Below, one piece after another: positions 1 through 5,477 of a stretch of 7,899 nt of DNA. Below the pieces are notes generated by a model. The model was not told the DNA's origin and made no database searches. It saw nothing but the letters and a program-made list of their open reading frames with translations. The DNA is from Syntrophaceae bacterium (lineage in GTDB: Bacteria > Desulfobacterota > SM23-61): NCBI GenBank assembly GCA_003154025.1, contig PMCE01000108.1, forward strand, positions 10,715-18,613, written 5' to 3'. Numbering within the stretch: the first letter of the stretch is position 1; each line of letters opens with the position of its first letter. Position numbers and translations under genes: made by a program.

Positions 1-905
1 ACATCGTTGGGACCATGATAACCCATGTCTGAAAGAGCGTCGGTTGTTTCCACCCCGAGTTTCAACCCCTCAAGAATCTTGGTGCGTTGCTTCGGAGGGA
101 GATGGCGGAGAGCGAGGTAGTCCGGAGCCGTTCCGGAACATCCTGCCTGGGCCATGGCTCTTTGGATCACACCCCCCAGCTGTGCAGCGACTCGTTCGGC
201 CATATAAGCTTCCATTTCTTGCGGGTGGGGTATCTGGAAAAACATGGATTCCGTGTTCAAGATTTTCGGGCTGAAGGGCTGGACCGTACCTCCCCCCGGA
301 ACATAGGCTTCATCGGCCATTTCCGAATCGACCAAAAAGGCCGTTCCCAGCAGGCGGTTATACGGATGTCGGCGCCGCAGAAGCAAAGCTGCGCCACTGG
401 CCGAGGTGGGCAGCATCCATCGGGTGGGGGGGTTGGAGTAATCGACCAAGTCGATGTTCCGGGTCCCTCCCGCCAGGAGGATGGTGCGGACCGCCGGATC
501 TCCAATCATCAAATCCTGGGCCGTCCGCAGCCCGACCAACGAGGTGGTTCCCTGCCCGATTAAATCGAACCCCCACGCCTTGCGGGCCCCCAGCTCTTCC
601 TGGACGCGGATGCCGGCGGTTTGGCAGATATAATCTTTATATTCCTCGCCAATCCAGATGACCACGTCGATCTCCCCGGGATCGACATCCGGAGCCCTCT
701 CCAGCGCCTGCCGGGCTGCTTTTACGGCCATCACCACCGGCAGGTCTTCAGCTGAGGGGAAACACTTTCTCTCCACCCCCAGCTCTTCGATGACTTGCTC
801 ACGGGAAAGCCCGCTCCGCCGGGCAATCTCCTCCGCGGTCTCAAAACCGGAGGGAAGATACAGGCCGTAACTTACGATCCCCAGCTGGAATTCGGTGGTT
901 TCCAT
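1..905 (-). CDS. FabH-like (KAS III / thiolase-fold) protein lacking the active-site Cys; C-terminus cut by window edge
   Basis: 301 residues are visible and the frame is still open at base 1, so the C-terminal part lies outside the window. The start is ATG at 905. An in-frame TGA lies immediately before it, and the protein then opens with LGIVSYGLYLP, the usual N-terminal strand of the KAS III family. No clear Shine-Dalgarno sequence precedes it. The protein aligns without net gaps to the product of 2499-3545 (offset +1 over the block I checked): shared IDxVIWxGEE (79-88), ELGxxKAW (104-111), DLVDYSNP (152-159) and GYHGPND (295-301). Where FabH enzymes carry the nucleophilic Cys and the paralog has QRCGTT, this protein reads GQGTTS (117-122), with Gly119 at the Cys position. 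It is therefore unlikely to form an acyl-enzyme by the normal mechanism. It could be an inactive partner subunit, a thioester hydrolase or binding protein, or an enzyme with another chemistry. Family is secure; function is inference. Confidence 0.85.
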   Translation of the reverse strand, partial: METTEFQLGIVSYGLYLPSGFETAEEIARRSGLSREQVIEELGVERKCFPSAEDLPVVMAVKAARQALERAPDVDPGEIDVVIWIGEEYKDYICQTAGIRVQEELGARKAWGFDLIGQGTTSLVGLRTAQDLMIGDPAVRTILLAGGTRNIDLVDYSNPPTRWMLPTSASGAALLLRRRHPYNRLLGTAFLVDSEMADEAYVPGGGTVQPFSPKILNTESMFFQIPHPQEMEAYMAERVAAQLGGVIQRAMAQAGCSGTAPDYLALRHLPPKQRTKILEGLKLGVETTDALSDMGYHGPND

Positions 906-942
906 TCAAAACGCCCGAACTTTTTGAGATTTGGATTCTTCC

Positions 943-977
943 AACCTGAAACCTGCGACTCGCAACTCGCGACTTGA
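943..977. repeat. Degenerate heptamer (period-7) tandem repeat between ligase and second FabH-like gene
   Basis: Five consecutive 7-mers on the plus strand read aacctga, aacctgc, gactcgc, aactcgc, gacttga. The unit is close to rAcyyGm with drift. Two further 7-mers, ttatcgg and ttatccg (978-991), keep the period and run into the last codons and stop of the ligase gene. The array sits 37 bases upstream of the downstream FabH-like start. No function can be read from it. Period-7 intergenic repeats are known in other bacteria, for example the STRR repeats of cyanobacteria. Confidence 0.6.
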
Positions 978-2498
978 TTATCGGTTATCCGGTTTTCCGT
1001 GCTTCTCCTTCAATATAAACTTCTGAACCTTGCCCGAGGCTGCGGTCCGGGGCAGGTCCTTCACCACGACGGCGTACTTGGGGATTTTGTATTTTCCCAG
1101 GCGATCATTCAGGAAAATCTGCAGTTCCTCCAGGGGGAGTTTTTCCCCGGGCTTCAGCTCCAGGACTGCCTTGCCCACCTCTCCCCATTTTTCGTCGGCC
1201 ACCCCGATGACCGCAGCCGCAGCCACCCGCGGGTGGCCTTCGATCGCTTTTTCGACCTCGGCCGGATAGATGTTGATTCCTCCGGAGATGATCATGTCCT
1301 TCTTCCGGCCCACGATGGCTACATGGCCGTCTTCGTCGATCCGGACGAGGTCTCCGGTGTGGAACCACCCGCCCCGGATGGCCTCCGCCGTTGCTTCGGG
1401 CTTGTTCCAGTAGCCGCTGCACATATGGTCTCCCCGGAGGAGCAACTCTCCATCCTGTCCCGGGAGTACCTCCCTTCCTTGGGAATCCACGACTCTCACG
1501 TCCACGTGGGGCATGGGGTTCCCCACGGTCCCGGGTTTGCCGTTGGCCATAAAGTTATTGGGACCCACCTCGGTCAGTCCAAAACCCTCCCACAGCCGGA
1601 TGCCCTTCTGGGCCTGATACATTTCGATGAGTTTTTTCGGCAGGGGGGCTCCTCCGGAGACCAGAAAACGGATGGAGGAAAAGTCGGTCTTGGCAAACCG
1701 GGGCGATTCGAGGAGCATCTGGAACATGGTGGGGACCCCGAAGAAAAGGGTCAGCCGTTCGCGTTCGATGAGGTCCAGGATCAAATCGGCGTCGAAGCCT
1801 TTGACCAGGACATTCGCCCCCCGGAGGTGAACCAAGGGAAGGGTGAAAACGTTCCAGCCCGCGGTGTAGAAAAGGGAGGAATGAAGAACCGTCCGGTCTT
1901 CCGGGCGAAGTCCCCAGCCCAGGTTGGTATTGATGGAATTCCAGGTGATCATACCGTAGGTCAGGATGACCCCTTTGGGGACCCCGGTGGTCCCGGAAGT
2001 ATAAATGATCAGCTGGGGGTCCGATGGGCTGATAGGCACTTCCGGCGGAGTGTCCGAGGGGAGTCCTTCCCAGAGGGAAGCTAGGCTCCGGCCTACGGTA
2101 TCGCTCCGGTCAAAGCACACCGGATGCTGGATCAGGATTTTCGATTTCATCTTTTCCACGATGGGCTGATGTTCTTCATCGAAGAAAATGGCCTTGGGGG
2201 CGGAGTCTTCCAGGTAATAGGTGAACTCTCCCGGGGCCAGCCGGGTGTTCAGGGGCACCAGGATGACCCCCAGGCGGCTGGCGGCAAAAAAGAGCGTCAG
2301 ATATTCAACCCGGTTGAAGGAGAGGACGGCCACCCGATCGCCCTTTCGGATCCCCAAAGAATCCAGGAAGTGCGCCAGGCGAAACACGTCCTTGGCGAAT
2401 TGGCCGTAGGTGTAACGCCGATTCCCAATGGTATCCACCAAGGCTTCCCGTTCAGGGCAGCTCTCGCCCCAGCGGCCGATCCAGTCTCCGTACAGCAT
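978..2498 (-). CDS. AMP-forming acyl-CoA ligase (ANL superfamily, class I adenylate-forming)
   Basis: This 506-residue protein is a normal length for the soluble acyl-CoA synthetases that make R-CO-SCoA from a carboxylic acid, ATP and CoA through an acyl-AMP. All hallmark motifs are present: the P-loop YTSGTTGVPKG (166-176), the acyl/adenine-binding LWEGFGLTE (302-310), the GWFHTGDL ribose-binding aspartate motif (377-384), the hinge GRKKDMIISGG followed by INIYPAEVE (397-416), and the C-terminal catalytic Lys490 in PRTAASGK. It has no signal peptide or membrane segment, so it is cytosolic. The ATG at 2498 directly follows the TGA of the upstream FabH-like gene. A strong GGGGAGGGG purine run inside that gene's end serves as ribosome binding site. 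Translational coupling is likely. The substrate cannot be assigned: medium/long-chain fatty acids, aromatic acids and o-succinylbenzoate-type acids all use this fold. The neighbouring FabH-like genes suggest its product feeds a condensation or cleavage step. Confidence 0.93.
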   Translation of the reverse strand: MLYGDWIGRWGESCPEREALVDTIGNRRYTYGQFAKDVFRLAHFLDSLGIRKGDRVAVLSFNRVEYLTLFFAASRLGVILVPLNTRLAPGEFTYYLEDSAPKAIFFDEEHQPIVEKMKSKILIQHPVCFDRSDTVGRSLASLWEGLPSDTPPEVPISPSDPQLIIYTSGTTGVPKGVILTYGMITWNSINTNLGWGLRPEDRTVLHSSLFYTAGWNVFTLPLVHLRGANVLVKGFDADLILDLIERERLTLFFGVPTMFQMLLESPRFAKTDFSSIRFLVSGGAPLPKKLIEMYQAQKGIRLWEGFGLTEVGPNNFMANGKPGTVGNPMPHVDVRVVDSQGREVLPGQDGELLLRGDHMCSGYWNKPEATAEAIRGGWFHTGDLVRIDEDGHVAIVGRKKDMIISGGINIYPAEVEKAIEGHPRVAAAAVIGVADEKWGEVGKAVLELKPGEKLPLEELQIFLNDRLGKYKIPKYAVVVKDLPRTAASGKVQKFILKEKHGKPDNR

Positions 2499-3545
2499 TC
2501 ATTCCCCTCCCCTAACCTTCCCGGCTTCTCCCCACCTTACGACCAGGGCGTTCCAGGCATACCCGATTCCCGCCGAGATCATGAGAACGACGTCTCCATC
2601 TTTGATCCGCCCTTCTTCCATGGCCAGCTCCAGGGAGAGAATCTGATCGTTCTGGCCGTGGTGGCCGAATTCGGCAAGGTAGCGGGTCTGCTGGGGCTGA
2701 AGCCCCAGCTCTCTCATCAGCGCATCATGGGCGCTCCGCTTGACCAGCAGGGTGTCCAGGTAGGTCACATCCTTTCGCGTATAGCCGCTCTTCTCCAGGG
2801 CTTGGTCGATGCAGAAGAGCCAGTTGGACAGGGAGATCCTTTCCAGCCGGTCTTTCATCCCTTCGGGGTCAAAGACTTCCAGATACTGTCTTCTTTTCGC
2901 CAAGGCTTCGAGGTTCATGGGCTGGGCCGCCCCTCCGCAAGGGACATAGACATCCTTCGCGAAGGAGCCGTCGCTCATGAAATGTCCCTCCAGGATCTGA
3001 TTCTTGGGGTAGTCCCGCTGCAGAATGCACGCCGCGCCGCCGGCAGCCAGGTAGTACATCCAGCGCAGGCGCGGATTCTCGTAATCGATGAGGTCGCAGT
3101 TGCGATACCCGGTGGCGATCAGCACGTTGCGGATGGAATCATCCCCCCGGATCATGTCCCTGGCCAGTTTGAGCGCCACCAGGGTGGTGCCGCAGCGCTG
3201 CTGCATGTCGAAGGACCAGGCCTTGGTCAGTCCCAGCTCCTTCTGGATCTTGGGACCCACGGGCCAGCTGCGGTACTCTTTGACTTCCTCCCCGCTCCAG
3301 ATCACCAGGTCGATGTCCGATGGTTTCATCCCGGAGTAATGGAGGGCCTTGCGGGCGGCTTTCAGCCCCATGGCCACGGTGTGGTCTTCGGGCCCGGGAA
3401 CGGTCTTCTGGTACCACCCCAGTTTCGTCCGGATGATCTCTGCCGGGGTCTCCGAGTGGACGCCGATGTATTCGGCATCATGGTAGGTCCTGGGGATGTA
3501 GGCGGCCAGGCTGACAATTCCGGCGTTGGCCTTTTGATTGGGCAT
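2499..3545 (-). CDS. 3-oxoacyl-ACP synthase III (FabH)-like protein with conserved Cys118
   Basis: A 348-residue protein of the KAS III / thiolase fold, a typical full length. FabH relatives join an acyl group held on an active-site Cys to a malonyl or other acyl thioester; some members cleave or transfer acyl groups instead. The Cys sits in SFDMQQRCGTT (111-121, Cys118), aligned with FDVAAACAG of E. coli FabH. The C-terminal half has EFGHHGQND (292-300) where FabH has the HGN motif, and ISAGIGYAWNALVVRW (323-338) where FabH has the closing FGGGFTW strand. The FabH active-site His of PHQAN appears to be Lys269 here (LLVKRSAHD), so the triad is not canonical. I chose the ATG at 3545 over a start 44 codons upstream, because the extra segment is a translation of intergenic heptamer repeats, GGAG lies 5 nt before 3545, and the N-terminus then matches the family. 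It abuts the ligase gene with no gap. Probably cytosolic. The exact reaction is unknown. Confidence 0.88.
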   Translation of the reverse strand: MPNQKANAGIVSLAAYIPRTYHDAEYIGVHSETPAEIIRTKLGWYQKTVPGPEDHTVAMGLKAARKALHYSGMKPSDIDLVIWSGEEVKEYRSWPVGPKIQKELGLTKAWSFDMQQRCGTTLVALKLARDMIRGDDSIRNVLIATGYRNCDLIDYENPRLRWMYYLAAGGAACILQRDYPKNQILEGHFMSDGSFAKDVYVPCGGAAQPMNLEALAKRRQYLEVFDPEGMKDRLERISLSNWLFCIDQALEKSGYTRKDVTYLDTLLVKRSAHDALMRELGLQPQQTRYLAEFGHHGQNDQILSLELAMEEGRIKDGDVVLMISAGIGYAWNALVVRWGEAGKVRGGE

Positions 3546-3550
3546 CTGCA

Positions 3551-3554
3551 CTCC
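3551..3554 (-). promoter_or_regulatory. Shine-Dalgarno sequence GGAG fixing the FabH-like start
   Basis: On the minus strand the bases read CTGGAGTGCAGATG. GGAG lies 5 nt before the ATG at 3545. It is the main reason for preferring this start over the longer upstream frame. Confidence 0.7.
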
Positions 3555-3586
3555 AGTAGGAATGGCTGAGGAAGCGATCCAGGATC

Positions 3587-3621
3587 CCAGACACCAGATA
3601 CCGGATATCGGATACCGGATA
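3587..3621. repeat. Degenerate heptamer tandem repeat upstream of the first FabH-like gene
   Basis: Five head-to-tail 7-mers read ccagaca, ccagata, ccggata, tcggata, ccggata on the plus strand, consensus yCrGAyA. A run of eight T follows, and after a short gap two more units, cctgata and tcgggca, appear at 3637-3650, shifted one base out of phase. The array lies about 40 bases before the ATG at 3545, in the expected 5' leader of that gene. It also contains the GATATC-type palindromic steps expected from alternating GATA/TATC units. No known binding site is recognised. Confidence 0.65.
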
Positions 3622-3751
3622 TTTTTTTTAGCAGTACCTGATATCGGGCATTTAGTCACAACCTCCGGCAGAATCAAAAGCCTAAAATACGTTACCGCTA
3701 AAAGCGGATTGAGCCCGGGTCACCCAAAGGTGGCGTCCGCCCCGGTGCCAG

Positions 3752-3976
3752 GCCCGGACGCAAGGGGCTGGGGCCCAAAAACCATGAGGCGCCTTCTATT
3801 TCATGGACCGGGCGGGCCAACCGTTCTCGCCCCCCCGTGGAAGTTTCCTTTCCTTGTAGGGGCGACCGGCCGGTCGCCCGATCGGGCCGCCTCATTCTGC
3901 GGATGCCCGTCCAAGCCTCCAGGAACGGGGCCAGCCCGGCCGATGCTTTTTGCGCCCCAGCCCCTTGCATCCGGGC
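3752..3976. repeat. Imperfect inverted repeat, 34-nt arms, MITE-like or structured intergenic element
   Basis: Bases 3752-3785 match the reverse complement of 3943-3976 at 31 of 34 positions (my count). The shared core is GCAAGGGGCTGGGGC. The arms are separated by 157 bases, which contain a perfect 20-bp palindrome near the centre. Weaker inverted similarity continues inside the arms, around 3810-3826 against 3922-3940. The left arm can also pair locally: GCGTCCG at 3733-3739 with CGGACGC at 3755-3761. There is no transposase gene, and I saw no convincing target-site duplication. It fills most of the spacer between livF and the FabH-like gene. It may be a non-autonomous mobile element remnant, or a large hairpin that ends or attenuates the liv transcript. 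Confidence 0.6.
3860..3879. repeat. Perfect 20-bp GC-rich palindrome
   Basis: GGGCGACCGG followed by CCGGTCGCCC is a perfect dyad with no loop. A second perfect 12-bp dyad, GCCCGATCGGGC (3876-3887), overlaps its right end. It sits near the centre of the 3752-3976 inverted repeat. From memory, very similar GTAGGGGCGACCGGCCGGTCGCCC sequences occur as dispersed intergenic repeats in other genomes; this is recollection, not a search result. Confidence 0.7.
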
Positions 3977-4048
3977 TACGACCTAAGCTTCCAGGAAAAG
4001 TCAAACTCTATGAGTCCCCGGCACATGCAGGGATTTACCTTAGGGAAA

Positions 4049-4750
4049 TCAAATTCCCAGGTAGGACCTGCGGATGTGGTCATTCCCGGCCAGGTCCTGG
4101 GCGCCTTTTTCCATGACGATCCGGCCGTTTTCAATGACATAGCCGCGGTCGATGGCCTTCAAGCACTGGCGCACGTTCTGCTCGGCGATGAGCAGCGAGA
4201 CTTTTTCTTTGATCTCCTTCAGCCGGTGAAAGAGGTCGGAGACCAGGGACGGCTGCAGGCCGCAGGAGGGCTCATCGAGAATCAGCAGCTTCGGCCCGGC
4301 CATCAGGGCCCGGCCGATGGCCAGCATCCGCTGCCCTCCCCCGCTTAACGTCCCGGCCGGCTGTTTCAGCCGCCCTTTGAGCGGAGGAAAGATCCCGAAG
4401 ACGAATTCCAGACTCTCCGGGACCTTGCCCTTGGCTTCGGGAATATAAGCCGCCCCGGACCGCAGATTTTCCATGACGGTCATTTCCGGAAAGAGCTCCC
4501 GCTCCTGGGGAACCACGGAAATGCCCCGGCGAACCCGTTGGAAGGTCTCCAGCGGAAGAAGGGGCTCGCCGTCAAACTGGACATCCCCGCTCACCGGTTT
4601 CACCAAGCCCAGGATGGCATTGATCAAGGTGGTCTTCCCGGCCCCGTTCGGCCCGAACAACCCCACCGATTCTCTCCCCACCCCCAGGGAAAGGTCCCAG
4701 AGGATGTGCAGCTTCCCGTAGAAGATGTTGATATGGTTAACCGCCAGCAT
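4049..4750 (-). CDS. livF: Branched-chain amino acid-type ABC transporter ATPase LivF
   Basis: A 233-residue ABC ATPase, the usual LivF size. With LivG it forms the cytoplasmic motor pair that powers import through LivH/LivM. Visible motifs are Walker A GPNGAGKTT (33-41), Q-loop Gln82 in VVPQERELFPEMTV, signature LSGGGQ (135-140), Walker B LLILDEP (155-161) with catalytic Glu160, and the LivF-typical EQN (190-192) in the switch region. The start is ATG at 4750, overlapping the livG stop by one base (TGATG). GAGGA lies 6 nt before it inside livG. The frame is open for 34 more codons upstream, but that stretch lies over livG and does not resemble an ATPase. A GTG directly before the ATG is a less likely start. 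Substrate specificity is not set by this subunit and may be an amino acid, amide, or organic or aromatic acid. Confidence 0.93.
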   Translation of the reverse strand: MLAVNHINIFYGKLHILWDLSLGVGRESVGLFGPNGAGKTTLINAILGLVKPVSGDVQFDGEPLLPLETFQRVRRGISVVPQERELFPEMTVMENLRSGAAYIPEAKGKVPESLEFVFGIFPPLKGRLKQPAGTLSGGGQRMLAIGRALMAGPKLLILDEPSCGLQPSLVSDLFHRLKEIKEKVSLLIAEQNVRQCLKAIDRGYVIENGRIVMEKGAQDLAGNDHIRRSYLGI

Positions 4751-5466
4751 CACGCTTCCTCGCCCAGGTAGGCCGTAACGACCTTCGGGTCGCTGGAGAC
4801 CATTTCGTAAGGGCCTTCGGCAATCACTTCTCCCCAATCCAGAACCACGCATCGATCGGTTAATTCCCGGATGACTCTCATCACATGTTCCACAATCCCG
4901 ATGGTGATGCCCCGGCGGTGGATCTTCCTCACGAGGTCGATCATCTCCATGGTCTCATCGCCGTTCAGCCCGGCCATCACTTCGTCCAGGAAGAGCAGCT
5001 TGGGTTGAGTCGCCAGGGCATGGGCAATCTCCATCTTTTTGACCTCCAGGGCGGTCATCCGGGTAATGTCCCGGTTGCAGTCGGAGAGCGCCAGGAATTC
5101 GCACCATTCTTCAGCCTTCTTCCTGGCTTCTCTCTGCCCCAGTCCTTTCCCGAATAAGGACCCCACCATGACATTTTCGACCAAACTGAGCCCCGGAAGC
5201 GGTCTTACCAGCTGAAAGGTCCTCCCGATGCCCATCCGGCACCGTTGATGGGCCGGAAGTGCACTGATGTCCTGACCCTCGAAGAAGATTTTGCCTTCCG
5301 TGGGAAGATAGATTCCGGCAATGACATTGATAAAGGTGGTTTTCCCCGCCCCGTTGGGCCCGATGATCCCCAGGATCTCGTTTTCCCGGAACTCCACGCT
5401 GACCCGGTTCAGGGCTGCCAGGCCCCCAAAATGTCTGACTATATTTTCCGTCTTCAGAACCGCCAT
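4750..5466 (-). CDS. livG: Branched-chain amino acid-type ABC transporter ATPase LivG, with divergent signature motif
   Basis: A 238-residue ABC ATPase and partner of LivF. Motifs are the N-terminal VRHFGGLAALNRVSVEF typical of LivG, Walker A GPNGAGKTT (36-44), Q-loop Gln85 in GRTFQLVRPLPGLSLVEN, Walker B LLFLDEV (157-163) with Glu162 followed by Val instead of Pro, and switch His194 in VEHVM. The ABC signature, normally LS-x-GQ, reads MTALEVKKMEIAHAL here (137-151), so the conserved Ser-Gly-Gly/Tyr-Gln is missing. As I recall, a subgroup of LivG-like proteins with LT...KR.E.ARAL and LLLLDEVMAGL shows the same loss, so this is probably a lineage trait and not a broken gene. The start ATG at 5466 has AAGGG about 6 nt upstream and lies 11 nt after the livM stop. 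The reading frame is intact. Confidence 0.92.
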   Translation of the reverse strand: MAVLKTENIVRHFGGLAALNRVSVEFRENEILGIIGPNGAGKTTFINVIAGIYLPTEGKIFFEGQDISALPAHQRCRMGIGRTFQLVRPLPGLSLVENVMVGSLFGKGLGQREARKKAEEWCEFLALSDCNRDITRMTALEVKKMEIAHALATQPKLLFLDEVMAGLNGDETMEMIDLVRKIHRRGITIGIVEHVMRVIRELTDRCVVLDWGEVIAEGPYEMVSSDPKVVTAYLGEEA

Positions 5467-5477
5467 GGAATACCCTT

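Larger units (their letters stand above)
3546..4048. other. Intergenic spacer livF to FabH-like gene; no credible gene
   Basis: These 503 bases hold, in minus-strand order, the inverted repeat with its central palindrome, a small CCGCT-AAA-AGCGG hairpin (3695-3707, 5-bp stem, no strong T run), the heptamer repeat and the ribosome binding site. Several open frames of 60-190 codons cross it, but their translations are low-complexity Pro/Gly/Arg products of the repeats. I find no promoter close to consensus, so it is unclear whether the FabH-ligase genes are read through from liv or have their own promoter. Confidence 0.6.

Noticed and set aside
87..563. Plus-strand frame of 158 codons near the left edge
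   Set aside because: It is antisense to the truncated FabH-like gene, whose protein aligns along its length to the paralog. The short minus-strand frames at 257-576 are also out-of-frame shadows of it.
999..2084. Plus-strand open frame of 361 codons
   Set aside because: It lies wholly antisense to the acyl-CoA ligase, whose ANL motifs are unambiguous. The product has no recognisable domain.
2124..3569. Plus-strand open frame of 481 codons
   Set aside because: It is antisense to the FabH-like and ligase genes. The product is His/Gly/Pro/Gln-rich without any domain, as expected for the complement of GC-rich coding sequence. The minus strand has clear family motifs.
3587..3650. CRISPR-like or operator array
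   Set aside because: The units are 7 bases with no spacers, and the dyads arise from GATA/TATC alternation. There are no cas genes and no recognisable operator.
3546..3677. 44-codon N-terminal extension of the first FabH-like protein
   Set aside because: The extension translates the heptamer repeat region. The ATG at 3545 has a good GGAG and gives the family-typical N-terminus.
3695..3707. Hairpin CCGCT-AAA-AGCGG as a terminator
   Set aside because: The stem is only 5 bp and no uninterrupted T run follows on either strand.
3640..3720. Possible promoter (TTGTGA or TTGATT with weak -10) for the FabH-ligase genes on the minus strand
   Set aside because: No pairing gives an acceptable match at both hexamers with 16-18 nt spacing, so the evidence is too weak to annotate.
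3698..4004. Two minus-strand frames of 90 and 67 codons in the same spacer
   Set aside because: Both are translations of the palindromic element, Arg/Gly/Pro-rich, in overlapping frames, with no supporting start signal.
3538..4116. Plus-strand open frame of 192 codons across the livF/FabH spacer
   Set aside because: Its translation is made of the heptamer repeat (PDIGYRIF, PDIGHL) and the inverted-repeat arms, and it overlaps both flanking genes. No ribosome binding site or domain.
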